A DNA stretch of 64,000 bases from Todiramphus chloris collaris (GCA_025345505.1 JANVCC010000022.1:28971243-29035242); one strand, 5' to 3'; counted from the stretch's first letter, positions 36,537 to 47,427 are shown. Numbers and translations: made by a program. The notes: generated by a model not told the origin, from the sequence alone.

Positions 36537-38722
36537 AGGGGGATAGGATTGTAGCTGGGTTCCTCCAGTGCATTGATGATAACTTCTTGATACAGTTGGT
36601 GGGTGAGCCAACTAGGAGAGGGATGCTGCTGGATCTTATACTCACTAACAAGGAGGGTCTGGTTGAAGCGATGAGGGTTGAGGGCAGACTTGGCTGTAGT
36701 GACCACGAGATGATGGAGTTCAGGATCTTGTGTGGCAGGAACAGAATACCAAGCAGAATCACAACCCTGGACTTCAGCAGGGACAACTTTGGCCTTTTCA
36801 AGCAGTTGCTAGGGGAAATTCCATGGGACAGGGTACTAGAAGTTAAAGGGGCTTAAGATGGTTAACATTCAAGGAGCACTTCTTCCAAGCTCAAAATCAG
36901 AGCATCCCAACAGGTAGAAAATCAAGAAAGGGAGGCAGGAGACCCACATGGTTAAACAGGGAACTGCTGGGCAAACTCAAGTGGAAGAAGAGAGTCTTTA
37001 GATCATGGAAGGAGGGGCTGGCCACTTGGGATGAACATAAGACTGTTGTCAGAGGATGTAGGGAGGTAACCAGAAAAGCTAAGGTCTACTTGGAGTTAGA
37101 CCCTGCAAAGGAGGTCAAGGACAAAAGAAAGGGCTTCTCCAAATACATTTCAGTTAAAACTAACAGTGGAGGCAATGTAGGCCCACTGATGCAAGAGGTG
37201 GGTGCCCTGGTGGCAGGGGATACAGAGAAGGCAGAATTACTGAATGCTTTCTTTGTCTCTGTCTATGCTGCTGGAGGCTGTCCTCAGGAGCCCCAGACCA
37301 GTGAGACCCCTGAGGAAGTCAGGATAAAGGAGGAGTTTGCCTTGGTTGATGATGGCTGGGTTAGGGACCAATTAAGCAATATGGACATCCATAAATCCAA
37401 CGGTCCTGATGGGATGCACCCACGGGTGCTGAGGGATAGGGCAGAGGTCATTGTTAGGCCACTCCGCATCATCTTTGGTAAGTCATGGGGAAGAGGAGAG
37501 GTGCCTGAGGACAGGAGGAAAGCAAATGTCACTCAACTCTTCAAAAAGCATAAGGTGGAGGACCCGGGTAACTATAGACTGGTCAGCCTTACCTCCATCC
37601 CTGGAAAGGTGATGGAAAAACTTATCTTCAGTGATGTCTCTAAGCATATTAAGGATAAGAGGGTCATTAGGAGCAGTGAGCATGGTTTTACCAAGGGGAA
37701 GTCATGTTTGAGCAACCTGATAGCCTTTTATGAGGACATAACCAGGTGGATAGATGATGGTAGAGCAGAGGATGTGGTTTATCTTGATTTCAGTAAAGCA
37801 TTTGACACCATCCCCCACAGCATCCTCACAGCTAAACTGAGGAAGTGGGGTCTGGATGATCGGGTAGTGAGGTGGATTGTGAACTGGCTGAAGGATAGAA
37901 GGCAGAGAGTTGTGGTCAATGGGACAGAGACTAGTTGGAGGTCTGTATCTAGTGGAGTTCCTTGAGGGTCAGTATGGGGACCAGTACTATTCAATATATT
38001 CATCAACAACCTGGATGAACAGAGTGCACTGTCAGCAAGTTTGCTGGCGACATGAAACTGGGAGGAGTGGCTGACACACCAGCAGGCTGTGCTGACATTC
38101 AGTGTGACCTGGACAGGCTGGAGAGTTGGGCAGGGAGAAACTTAATGAAATACAAAAAAGGCAAGTGTAGAGTCTTGCATCTGGGCAAGAACAACCCCAT
38201 TTACCAGTGTAGGTTGGGGACTGACCTGTTGGAAAGCAGCGTAGGGGAAAGGGACCTGGGGGTCCTGGTGGACAGCAGGCTGACCATGAGCCAGCAATGT
38301 GCCCTCATGGCCAAGAAGGCCAATGGCATCCTGGGCTGTATTAGAAGGGGTGTGGCAAGTAGGTTGAGAGAGGCTCTCCTCCTCCTCTACTCTGCCCTGG
38401 TGAGGCCTCATCTGGAATATTGTGTCCAGTTCTGTGCCTCTCAGTTCAAAAAGTACATGGAACTGCTTGAAGAGTCCAGTGCGGAGCCACAAAGATGATT
38501 AAGGGCATGGAACATCTCCCTGCTGAGGAAAGGCTGAGGGAGCTGGGTCTCTTTATCTTGGAGAAGAGGAGACTGAGGGGTAACCTCATTAATGTTTACA
38601 AATATGTAAAGGGTGAGTGTCAGGAGAATGGAGCCAGGCTCTTCTCAGTGATGTCCAATGGTAGGACAAGGGGCAACGGGTGCAAGCTGGAACATAGGAA
38701 GTTCCATGTAAATATAAGGTGA
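36537..38722 (+). pseudogene. CR1 ORF2 relic (partial endonuclease + reverse transcriptase)
   Basis: ORF2 of CR1 encodes an APE-type endonuclease and a reverse transcriptase that nick the target and copy the element RNA. Only the C-terminal part of the endonuclease remains (36,533-36,856; EPTRRGMLLDLILTNKEGL, then CSDHEMMEF). After a frameshift, 37,090-37,965 gives reverse transcriptase: GPDGMHPRVLRD, NVTQLFKKHK, SLTSIPGK, HGFTKGKSCLSNLIAF and the catalytic VVYLDFSKAFDT. A TGA replaces the Gln of the PQG motif at 37,963-37,965. The second catalytic motif reads FAGD (38,040-38,051) rather than FADD. Two further frames (38,052-38,498 and 38,495-38,722) carry the C-terminus, including SALVRPHLEYCVQF and RTRGNGCKL. 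The four segments lie in frames 2, 1, 0 and 2. Confidence 0.9.
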
Positions 38723-38903
38723 AACTTTTTCACAGTGAGGGTGACAGGAACAGGCTGCCCAAGGAGGTTGTGGAGTCTCCTTCTCTAGAGATGTTCAAAA
38801 CCCACCTGGACTTATTCCTGTGTGACCTGGTCTAGGATGATCTAGGATGATCTAGATGATTTTTTGAGGTCCCTTTCAACCCCTAATATTCTGTGATTCT
38901 GTG

Positions 38904-39815
38904 ACACCCCCTTGTCCACAAGGCTGTTCTGAATCTGCTCATTGCCCGGTCTGTATTTGTGCTTGTGATTACCCCAGTCCGTGTTCAGAACCTTGCACTT
39001 GGCCTTGTTGAACTTTGTGAGTTTAACATGGGTCCACCTCTCAAGCCTGTCAGGGTTCATCTGGATGGCATCCCTTCTCTCCAGCATGTCAACCACAACA
39101 CACATCTTGGTGTCATCAGCATACTTCCTAAGGGTGCACTCCATCCCACTGTCCATGTTGCTGACAAAGGACTGGTCCCAGTACCAATCCCTGACGAACG
39201 CTACTCATTACAGGTCTCCACTCAGGAACCATTGACCATAGCTCTTTGAGTACAACCATCCAGACAATTGCTTATTCACCGAGTGGTTCATCAGACAAAT
39301 CTACATCTCTCCAATTCACAGGCAAGTGAACAGTCTCAAATGCTTTGCACAAGTCCAGGTAGATAACGTCAGTTGCTCTTCCATTATCCCACCAATGCTG
39401 TAACCCCATTGTGGAAGGCCACCATGTTTGTCGGGCATGATTGGCCCTTAGTGAGGCCATATTGGCTGTCACCAATCACCTCCTTATTTTCCATGTGCCT
39501 TAGCATTGTTTCCAGGAGGATCTTCCTTCTCCAGAACTTTCAGCTCTGAGACATAAATGCTGCTGGCTCTGCTCCATGATATTGCTGGGCACAGAAGTGA
39601 GACTGACTGACCTGTAGTTCTGTGGGTCTTCCTTTTTACCTTTTTTAAAAATGGGAGTTATGTTTCCCCTTTTCCAGTCAGTGGGGATGTTCACCAGACT
39701 GTCATGACTTCTCAAATATGATGGGTAACGGTTTAACAACTTCATCTGCCTGTTGCCTCTGGACCCACAGATGCATCTTATTAGGTCCCCTGGACTTGTG
39801 CACCTTCAGGTTCCT
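38904..39815 (-). mobile_element. CR1 LINE, 5' half of the split minus-strand element (reverse transcriptase relic)
   Basis: On the minus strand this encodes reverse transcriptase in order from about 39,815 down. Visible blocks are [20 protein letters not shown] and [17 protein letters not shown] (39,500-39,745), then RATDVIYLDLCKAFETV (near 39,345-39,395). A decayed SGV-x-QG-LVLGP block follows, and then MDSGMECTLRKYADDTKM with an intact YADD (near 39,100-39,156). The last blocks are RLERWTHVKLTKFNKAKCKV and a stretch ending just before the EKDLG-equivalent at 38,904. Frames change several times. It continues in register into 34,512-35,173. The 5' limit near 39,815 is approximate, and about 45 extra bases interrupt it near 39,528-39,573. 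Confidence 0.88.
39535..39573. repeat. 39-bp direct repeat, copy 1 (inside CR1)
   Basis: Bases 39,535-39,573 (starting AACTTTCAGCTCTGAGAC) are identical to 40,110-40,148. In copy 1 they interrupt the minus-strand CR1 between GGATCT and CTGCTCCATGAT, where remembered CR1 consensus is continuous. Copy 1 therefore looks like an insertion. Confidence 0.85.
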
Positions 39816-41721
39816 TAGATTCACTCAGTCTCATAATACTGAAATGTTTTGTTGAAAGTGAAACAGAGCTGTACATTTTTTTTTAAACAAATATAGATCT
39901 TCTAGACTAACATATCTTAAAAAACCCAACTGCTGCTTAGAAAGAAAAGCACTTAAATTGATCTGAATAACACATTGCTGTCCTTTTCTAAAGGAGAGAG
40001 TGGACAGCAAGTAGCACTGCTAGGGGCTGAAGGAGATGTAGAATCAACCTTCTGTCAGTTTTGATCTAGCATCAGGGCGTTTTGCTTTCTTTGTTCTAAG
40101 ATTTTAACAAACTTTCAGCTCTGAGACATAAATGCTGCTGGCTCTGCTACTGATCTGTTCATTTGATGCTGTATAGGTCACGTAAATGCCTGGAGCCCTG
40201 TTTCTCCCTCAGGAACTTAAAGGAAATAGTGCACTGCTTGTCTCACATGGGTTCACCTTCTCAGAAGCTATTTATCTCATGCATACTCTCATAAAGGTAT
40301 AGCATGACTGAGGGTGAGCATGCATACTGTGATCTTGTCCTTGATGTCCTTTGTGCAGGGGCCTATCAGTAGTAACGGTAGTGCTGGTGCCACGGAAGTG
40401 AATGAAACTTTTAGACTGGGCATTCCCCAGTGCCTCCTGTCTGAGGCTGTGGATACCTTCCAAACGTGGCAACCAAACTTGGTCTTGCACAAAACTCAGA
40501 TTCCCTGGAATTTTTCTCTGTTGTACTTGCCTGAGGATGAGAGTTCAAACCCGTGCTAGTCTACATGGTTCAGAGCAGTCAACAGGCTGCAAAGCACTCC
40601 AGGGCTGGTCTCACCACCATTCTTGGTGCAGTTGTTTTATCTTTTAAAAAATACCAGTCATTTCAAGAGATAGTTGCTCAGATATTAACAACTCTGGAAG
40701 TAAATACGTTTTTAAAAGTAATGAATCTAGATATTTCCAGTGTTAGGTGACAACTCAGTGAGATTTTCTTTAAATTACTATAGTTGATTTAGGCAACTCA
40801 TCTACAAGAGTAATTACAATACATATTTAAGTGTCCTTCTTGGATCTAGTCCATTATATTTGGGTGAAAACCCCTCTGATGAGGAAGTGAGTCAATGATG
40901 CCATTTTCACAGAGAATGCTCTACAACACTGACATCTTGATTGTCACTGGTGACTAGGAGTCACCACCTGTAAGTCATTGTGAATGCCAACCAACAAGAA
41001 TGAGAAACATTTTTTGACAGAAAAGATTTCTTAGTGTAAGTTTCAGTTACCAGTGTGGCATTTCCATGTAATCTATCAGCTTGTTTTTAAAAAGACAGAC
41101 ATTGTCAGATCAAATTTGACATCATAATTAGAAATTTTTTGTGAAGATTCTGTGAACACTTGAAGGCTAAAGTAAACGTGTCTATAAAGATTTAATAAAT
41201 GTTTCTATTAAATTTACATTAATTCTCCAAGGGATTTTTAATGACAATAGAAATAGTTCTCTTAAAGTCGTAAGTATAATATTACCCATATTTTCAAACA
41301 GAAAGTCTTGAAAGGAGCATTGGTGCTTTCCCATGATACTAGTCTAGTCTTATAAAATCACAGTAAGATGCAAACCTCTTAATGTGAGATTTCAAAAGTT
41401 AAATTCAATTCATTTAAATCACTCTTCTGTTTTCCCTATCCTTGCTTCTCCTCCCCTATGTGGTATAATTAGGATTAGCCTAAAACCAGAAAAAAGCATG
41501 CTCTATGTATTCTCTATACTATATAGATATGTATCACATATGTATAAGCAGATGTATTTTATCTCAATTAGACTGTAAAAAAGTACAGACCAAGCAAGCA
41601 TTACAAGCAAATCTAGCAGTTTTTCTCTCCCTCAACAGAGTTAGGACTAAGATCACTGAAATGAACAGGAGTCTTACCTATGTTCACGGAAAGTTGCACT
41701 GGACAGTTACACATTTGGAAA
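39816..41721. other. Noncoding DNA, no gene seen
   Basis: Apart from the 39-bp repeat I recognise nothing firm. The segment 40,565-40,625 (CAAAGCACTCCAGGGCTGG then TCTCACCACC) faintly resembles a minus-strand CR1 block, but it is too short to call. Confidence 0.5.
40110..40148. repeat. 39-bp direct repeat, copy 2 (outside CR1)
   Basis: Identical to 39,535-39,573 and 575 bp away in the same orientation. The surrounding sequence is not recognisably CR1, so this may be the original locus from which copy 1 was copied. Confidence 0.85.
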
Positions 41722-42060
41722 TGAGATTGGCCTTCCAGTATCTGAAGGGGGCCCACAAGAAAGCTGGGGAGGGACTTTTTAGGCTGTCAGGCAGTGATAG
41801 GACTAGAGGGAATGGATTAAAGCTAGAGATAGGTTGATTCAGGTTGGAGATTAGGAAAAATTTCTTCCCCATGAAGGTGGTGAGACACTGGAACAGGTTG
41901 CCCAGAGAGGTGGTGGAAGCCCCATCCTTGGAAGTTTTTGAGACCAGGCTGGATGGGGCTCTGAGCAACCTGCTCTAGTGGGAGATGTCCCTGCTCATGG
42001 CAGGGAGGTTGGAACTAGATGATCATTAAGGTCCCTTCCAACCCTGACAATTCTATGATT
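41722..42060 (+). mobile_element. CR1 LINE, 5'-truncated 3' end
   Basis: The segment encodes the last part of ORF2: [34 protein letters not shown], then a shifted [19 protein letters not shown]-like stretch. It ends with the CR1 3' UTR (GGAACTAGATGATC, AAGGTCCCTTCCAACCC) and a single terminal ATTCTATGATT. It is relatively well preserved compared with the old LINE fragments at 31 and 45 kb. One frame break separates the 41,505-41,837 frame from the tail. Confidence 0.93.
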
Positions 42061-42460
42061 AAAGTCAAGGGGGAGAAACACTACTGCTTATGAACAGGTA
42101 GGAAAGGCCCTTTTGACTTTCTTGGAGATTGAAACATCAGTATTTCCTTGGTAGTATACCTTTTCTGCTCTAAAAGGACACTGCTCTATTGCATACGATG
42201 TTCTATTCTTGAATACTAATAGATGTCCACTTTTCCTCATTGCTACAGAATCTCCAGTAACATCTCCACCTGTAACATGTTTATTAAATATTCTCTTACC
42301 TGAAACCTATTTGCTTTCTAGTCTTTCTCCAGGGATAGACAGGCATGCACTGAAATGTTATATGGTGATTATTTAGGCTTTATTCCATTATGCTATGTTA
42401 AGGTACTTATTTTCCTCATAGAATGGAAGATCAAAGAATGGTAACTTGCAGGCTATCATA

Positions 42461-42503
42461 GGGTCTAGAGCACAAGTCTTGTGAGGAGCGGCTGAGGGAA
42501 CTG
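42461..42503 (+). mobile_element. Tiny CR1 ORF2 fragment
   Basis: GGGTCTAGAGCACAAGTC then GTGAGGAGCGGCTGAGGGAACTG matches the family's GLEH-x-x-x-EERLREL block in the correct order. It is isolated, with no CR1 tail nearby, so it is a stub left after deletion or heavy decay. Confidence 0.6.
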
Positions 42504-42535
42504 CCCCACAAATACGTTCTCAAGCTAAGTAAAGC

Positions 42536-42552
42536 TTTTTTTTTTTTTTTTT
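42536..42552. repeat. T17 tract
   Basis: Seventeen T followed by CCCACAGG. It resembles a splice acceptor, but no open exon or donor follows, so it is listed as a simple repeat. Confidence 0.85.
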
Positions 42553-45099
42553 CCCACAGGTTTTAGACTAAAATGAGCTTCTATTTTCCTTTTATATCAG
42601 CAGAGGGAAAAGTTTTGACTTTCACACAGCAAATCAGGAGAAAACTTTTCCCAGGCAGTTGCTAAATGTGCACAGTCACAACTCTTTAAATCCCACCCAG
42701 TAACCATGCACTTCCTGCTCCATGGAAAGCTGCAGGAGATATGAGTCCATTCTGTCTATGTTTCCAGGTGGCCTAAAGCCTCAGGACTATCTTAGTGCTA
42801 AAGATAAAGTGTCTGCAGTGAGGAGGTGAAACATATTAGCTCAGATTCAGAATGACACTGACACAGTCTCATACTTTTTGTCTGCCTAATGTCTAGTCAG
42901 GGTCTCTGGGCTCTGGACTGGAGTACATTCTGTACCCTGTGTGACTATGCAGCTATCAAGCTGAGGAACGATATCATACTTGGATATTAATTCCTGAGCT
43001 TACAAGGTTTTGATTACCTTTGCTATTCAAATTATTTTTCTGCTCTTTTATGGCTCTCCTGATCTTGTTCTGCAAAAGCCTAAAATTGTCAGCCAGTTTA
43101 AATTAATAGTAACTTTATCACCCCATTATTTCCAAGATCTGACTAGTAAAGCAGAGCAATATCTATTAGGTAATAATGTCAGTTTCTGATTAGAAAAGAT
43201 AATATTGTACTTGCAATGAATTGTTCACACAGCAGCAAAGATGTATCACATGAGATTTCTGAAGGACTCTTCAGTACCCAAAATAAACAAGCCCAAGAAA
43301 ATAGTAATAACATGGGTGGATTAAAAATAAAACTAAAAGCAGAAACCAAACAAAAATTTTGTTTCCAGATTCTTCATAGCACATAACCAGCTTCTACCAT
43401 GCAGCGACTTTCAGTGGGGATTAATCTGACTGCTTTTTAAGTAAGGTGATGTTAATCTGGAATAGGCATTCCAGTTCAGCCCTGTCTTAGTCATTCATCA
43501 GGGGTCCACTGTTTATTAACTTTACTCTCCTCTTGTTCTTCTGACTTCCCATCTTGAAGACATTTTCAGGTGAAAACTATCTGCAAGGAGCTTCAAGCCT
43601 GAAAGTTTCTTCAGATCCCTGCAACGTCAAATTGTTGCCTTTGTCAAACAGGCTTCTGAGGAGTTAAGACTTCTCTTTTCTCATCCTGGACCTAGTAGGA
43701 ATTATTCAAATTTATAACCAAGTATTCTCTGGCTGCTATTCATGCTAGAAATAAAAGCAGTTTAAAATTCATGAGAGGCATCTGACTATTTTCCATTTCT
43801 GGCTGAGGACTGAGTTTTGCTCTCATCAGTCACGCTCAGAACACCAGTGTGGAAAGCAATGCTGGTGAAATTAATCATTTACTCCAACTGTTGTTGCAAC
43901 TGAAATCTCACCCAAACAACAGAAATTCATTGCACCAGGTCTACACATCCAGGCCCTCTTCGGGAGCAGAGCACGCAATGAGAAACAACAGGGAACTATA
44001 ACAGATTATGTGTGGGAAAGTTAAGGGTAGCAAAACAAGTCCACAGGCAAGATATTTCTGCAAAGGGCTGGGTGTCCTTGAATGGGCCTCCTTGAACAGA
44101 GCAGCCACAAGGCGCTGAGAACATGAGTGGCCCAAGCACTTTTCAGGACTGCAAAGACTAACAAAGCCGTATTTTGAAAGGGCTGCAGCTATTGTTCAGC
44201 TCATAGTGAAGTTTTCTAGCACTAGAAGTTCTGGATAAATCTGTCAACCTGGAGATGGTTTTTTTAGAAGAAATTATTACAGTTAAATGCCCAATAAAAG
44301 GATTTTCAAAAGGTAGTAGGTATAATGCTAGTCCTGACAAATCAGGCTGATAGGCCAAAGGTTTGTTCTGAGTGACTGACTTGGGATCATCAACTGTCTT
44401 TTTAAAGAGTATGGTTGACCATGTGGTATAGCATCTGAACATCTTTCTGTCTCCAGTATGTATTTAATAGCTCCCTCCTGACCTCTTTTTTCTCTGTTTT
44501 CCATTTTGAAGTTTTGGTTTTGGGTTTTTTTCACATACTGCTGCTTCTTTCGCTTGAGCATATCCAAGAACCTTGTCCTAGTTCTCCTGTTTAGAGTTGT
44601 CAAGGTTGACTTGAGGTCTCTGACTTTCAACCTTCCGATAGGGTTACTGGCAGCTAAAAAGCACCGGAAACTTTTGAAAATCTGGTTGGAAAAAATACAG
44701 GCAAAGAGGGGACTTCAGCCACCTTTAGGATGCAGCTTTGCTAGTACTGATAGTACTGAAACAAGCAGATGAAAGACACTTCAGAAAGTCAGAGCCCCTC
44801 AGATATCAACTGGTACAATTTCTTAGACTGAAGAAAACATTTAATCCACAAGAAACCCCTTGCAAGAAGAAGGGTAAGGAACATCAGGGAAGGAAAAAAA
44901 AAAAAATTAAAATGCAACCAGAAAAAACCAGCTATACATAGCTATCTTCTTGAATGTCTTCTCCCTGGAAAAACATTGACAAAAATGTGCAGGCTCTTGA
45001 AAATGCTCAGATAAGTGATTGATTTATTATCTATTTTAAATGTAGAAAAGAGATATAAAAAGAAATAACATTATATTTAAGTCCTGATCCTACACCTGC

Positions 45100-46340
45100 A
45101 CCTTTCAGTAGAGGGAATGAGTCAGAGTAACTGTTTCAAATTCAAGTTGGCTGAAAAGGTTTTGAAAGAGGTGGTAAAATAAATAGTAACAAATGTGTGG
45201 GACCAGATGCTACTCATGCAAGAGCTCTAAAGGAAATTAAATGTAAAATCTGTAGTATGTTTCCTTATGTTTAAATCAGCCGTAGTACCAAAGGAGTAAA
45301 AGTCAGAAAACGTGACCTAAATTTTAGAAGGAAGTCTATGGGGATTCAGAAAGCCATACCCCAGTAAATCAGACTGGTATATAGAGCAAATAAGATGAAA
45401 TTACACCAAAAAAAAATAGAGTTTATAGACATATAAATAAATATGATAAAATATTAGTGAATACACATGACAAATGGATGTCATGCTTCAGGCATGCTTT
45501 CCAGTTTGTCAGTCATGAACAAAGACATAGATCAGTGTGGTCCAGAAGGTACAATGGAGCACCTGAATTTCCAAAAAGCTTTAACAAGAACGACAAAAGA
45601 TGATCAGGAAAAAAAGCTGCCATGGAATACAGGAGCAGGTCATACTATGAATTGATAACTGCGCAAGAGGTTAGAAGCAAAGGGTAGAGATAAGCAGCTA
45701 GTCATCAGAAGAATGGTAAATTCCCAAGGGGATTGGGCTGTTCTACTTGCCCACGAATGATATGGAGAGGAAGTGAATAGTGAGGGGGTAACGTTTTCCA
45801 GTACAAAACTGCAGAAGGTTCTCATAAGAGTGTGTGACTGGCTACTAATATATCAGATGAAATGCAATATTAGTATATGCAAAATAATGCACTTGAAAAA
45901 AAACAACACACTAAGAATACACAGAAATAAAGAAGACCTAAATTAGATCCAAAAAGGACCTTGAAATCACTGGGGACAATGTTATGAAAATATCTGCTCA
46001 TTTCTTAGGCACCAAATCAGACAAGTATTTGTGATTATGAGGAAAGCAATAGAAATATCATTGGGATGCTGTTTAAAACTATAGAGTACTTTAAACTGAA
46101 ACACTATTAAGAGTAATTCTGACCATCCCATCTCAATAAAGATGTAACAGAATTAAAAGCAATTCAGAGAAGAGGGATGATGATTAGAGACATGAAGCAG
46201 TATCCATATGGAAGATACACAACAAAATTGGGAGTCACTATCCTAAGTAAAAATGATTGAGAGAGAAATGCCATAAAGAGCTATAAAAACATTAATGGAA
46301 TAGAGCTGTTGAGCAGGGAAATAGCTGTGCTTTATTCCTC
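45100..46340 (+). mobile_element. Ancient CR1-clade LINE, reverse transcriptase fossil
   Basis: Successive decayed reverse transcriptase blocks appear in the correct order. A VWDQMLLMQEL / GPDATHARALKEI-like block is near 45,195-45,240, and a VPKE-x-KSENVT block near 45,285-45,325. EGTMEHLNFQKALT is at about 45,545-45,590, where the family has a YLDFQKAFD catalytic motif, here with Asp changed to Asn. MKCNISICKIMHLKKNNT is at about 45,860-45,912, and AIQRRGMMIRDMK near 46,158-46,200. Many stops and frameshifts are present. It is much more diverged than the 35-39 kb CR1s and is inert. Boundaries are approximate. Confidence 0.7.
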
Positions 46341-46600
46341 ATACAGTAGGAGCTAGAAGACACCTAATGAAATGAGATTTAGATTAGATATTGAGAAGAA
46401 ATTCTTTACTGGTGGTGAGGCACTGGAAAAAGTTATCCAGAGAAATTGTGGATGCCACCTCCCTGGAAGTGTTCAGGGTCAGGCTGGGTGGAGCTTTGAG
46501 CAACCTGATCCGGTGGGAGGTGTCCCTGCCCATGGCAGGGAGGTTGGAACTGGATGATCTTTAAGGTCTCTTCCAATCCAAACTATTCTATGATCCTATG
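46341..46600 (+). mobile_element. CR1 3' end, probably the tail of the 45.1-46.3 kb LINE or a separate later insertion
   Basis: It contains RFRLDIEKKFFT, a shifted 'HWKKLSREIVDATSLEVFR' order of blocks, then the 3' UTR (GGTTGGAACTGGATGATC, AAGGTCTCTTCCAATCC) and TATTCTATGATCCTATG at the end. It looks less decayed than the DNA just upstream, so it may be a younger CR1 tail that landed beside the fossil. Continuity cannot be decided by eye. Confidence 0.85.
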
Positions 46601-47077
46601 AAATAATCACACAAAATTAAAACAAGTAGTTAAACCACAGATGAAGTTTAGACATGGATTCAAAGAGCAAGTGCAGTAAAAATTCTATGAACATCTATTA
46701 AAAAGAGTACACAGATGAAATGTTTTGGTCAGGATGTCCCTAATTATGCAAAACATTTAGAGATTGAAAGTGGTACAAGTGGAAGAAACACTTTATGTAC
46801 CTCCTGTATCCTTATATTACTTCCTAAAGTATCTCTCACTGAATGCAGGAGAATTGATAGAGCTTCAGTTTGATACAGACCTCATGTTCTTACTCTGTCC
46901 TTCCTCAAGTGTTCTTATCTGCTTTCATCTACACACACATTATAATAGAACCAAGGCAAAACTTGGGGCCCTGGAAGGGGTAACTAGATGACATTTTCAG
47001 AGGACACACAGTCCTTAATCTATTTACATGTACTGGGACATGAATTCCTCTATAAGCAATGATACTGTATTTACAGG
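46601..47077. other. Noncoding DNA between two CR1 tails
   Basis: Nothing recognisable. The stretch is AT-rich with short open frames only. Confidence 0.55.
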
Positions 47078-47427
47078 ATAGCACAGGATCACACAATAGT
47101 AGGGATTGGAAGGGACCTCTGGAGATCAGCTAGTCCAAATCCCGTCCTAAAGCAGGTTCACCTATGTCAGGCTGCCCAGGACTGCATCCAGGCTGGTTTT
47201 GAGTATCTCCAGAGAAGAAGATTCCACAACCTCTCCAGGCAGCCTGTTTCAGTGTTCTGTCATCCTCACAGTAAAGAAGGTTTCCTTATGTTCAGACAGA
47301 ACTTCCTGTGTTCCAGTTTGTGCCCATTGCCCCTTGTTCTGTCTCTGGGCACCACTGAAAAAAGTCCTGCCCCATACTCTTGACACTTGCCCTTTAGATA
47401 TTTATAAGCATTGATAAGATCCCAAAT
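47078..47427 (-). mobile_element. CR1 LINE, minus-strand 3' end
   Basis: On the + strand it reads GGATCACACAATAGTAGGGA then TTGGAAGGGACCTCTGGAGATC, the reverse complement of the CR1 3' UTR. The reversed ORF2 C-terminal blocks follow (CTCTCCAGGCAGCCTGTTTC, then CATTGCCCCTTGTTCTGTC). It is 5'-truncated near 47,427. The terminal 8-bp repeat at the 47,078 side is degenerate. Confidence 0.92.

Larger units (their letters stand above)
35174..38903 (+). mobile_element. CR1 LINE, near full-length, nested inside a minus-strand CR1
   Basis: This 3,730-bp element has, in order, a GC- and CpG-rich 5' leader, an ORF1 relic (zinc-knuckle-like, coiled coil, esterase-type domain), an ORF2 relic (part of the endonuclease, then reverse transcriptase) and a 3' UTR. 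It ends in two exact ATTCTGTG units at 38,888-38,903. The UTR carries three near-copies of TCTAGGATGA at 38,831-38,860. ACAC flanks it on both sides (35,170-35,173 and 38,904-38,907). CR1 elements move by target-primed reverse transcription using ORF2. This copy cannot, because ORF1 and ORF2 are broken by stops, frameshifts and an internal deletion. Most CR1 copies keep only the 3' end, so one keeping its 5' leader is uncommon. Confidence 0.88.
42061..45099. other. Noncoding DNA with a CR1 scrap and poly-T
   Basis: No gene recognised. A 40-bp CR1 scrap is at 42,461-42,503 and a T17 run at 42,536-42,552. A minus frame at 44,328-44,630 is Lys/Arg-rich and has no motif I can name. Confidence 0.5.

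Noticed and set aside
40565-40625. Possible further minus-strand CR1 fragment
   Set aside because: Only about 35 bases look similar, and no neighbouring CR1 block supports it.
42536-42560. Strong splice-acceptor-like sequence (T17 then CCCACAGG)
   Set aside because: No open exon, donor or conserved coding segment follows, and a similar T14-CCAG occurs at 1,343-1,360 by composition alone.
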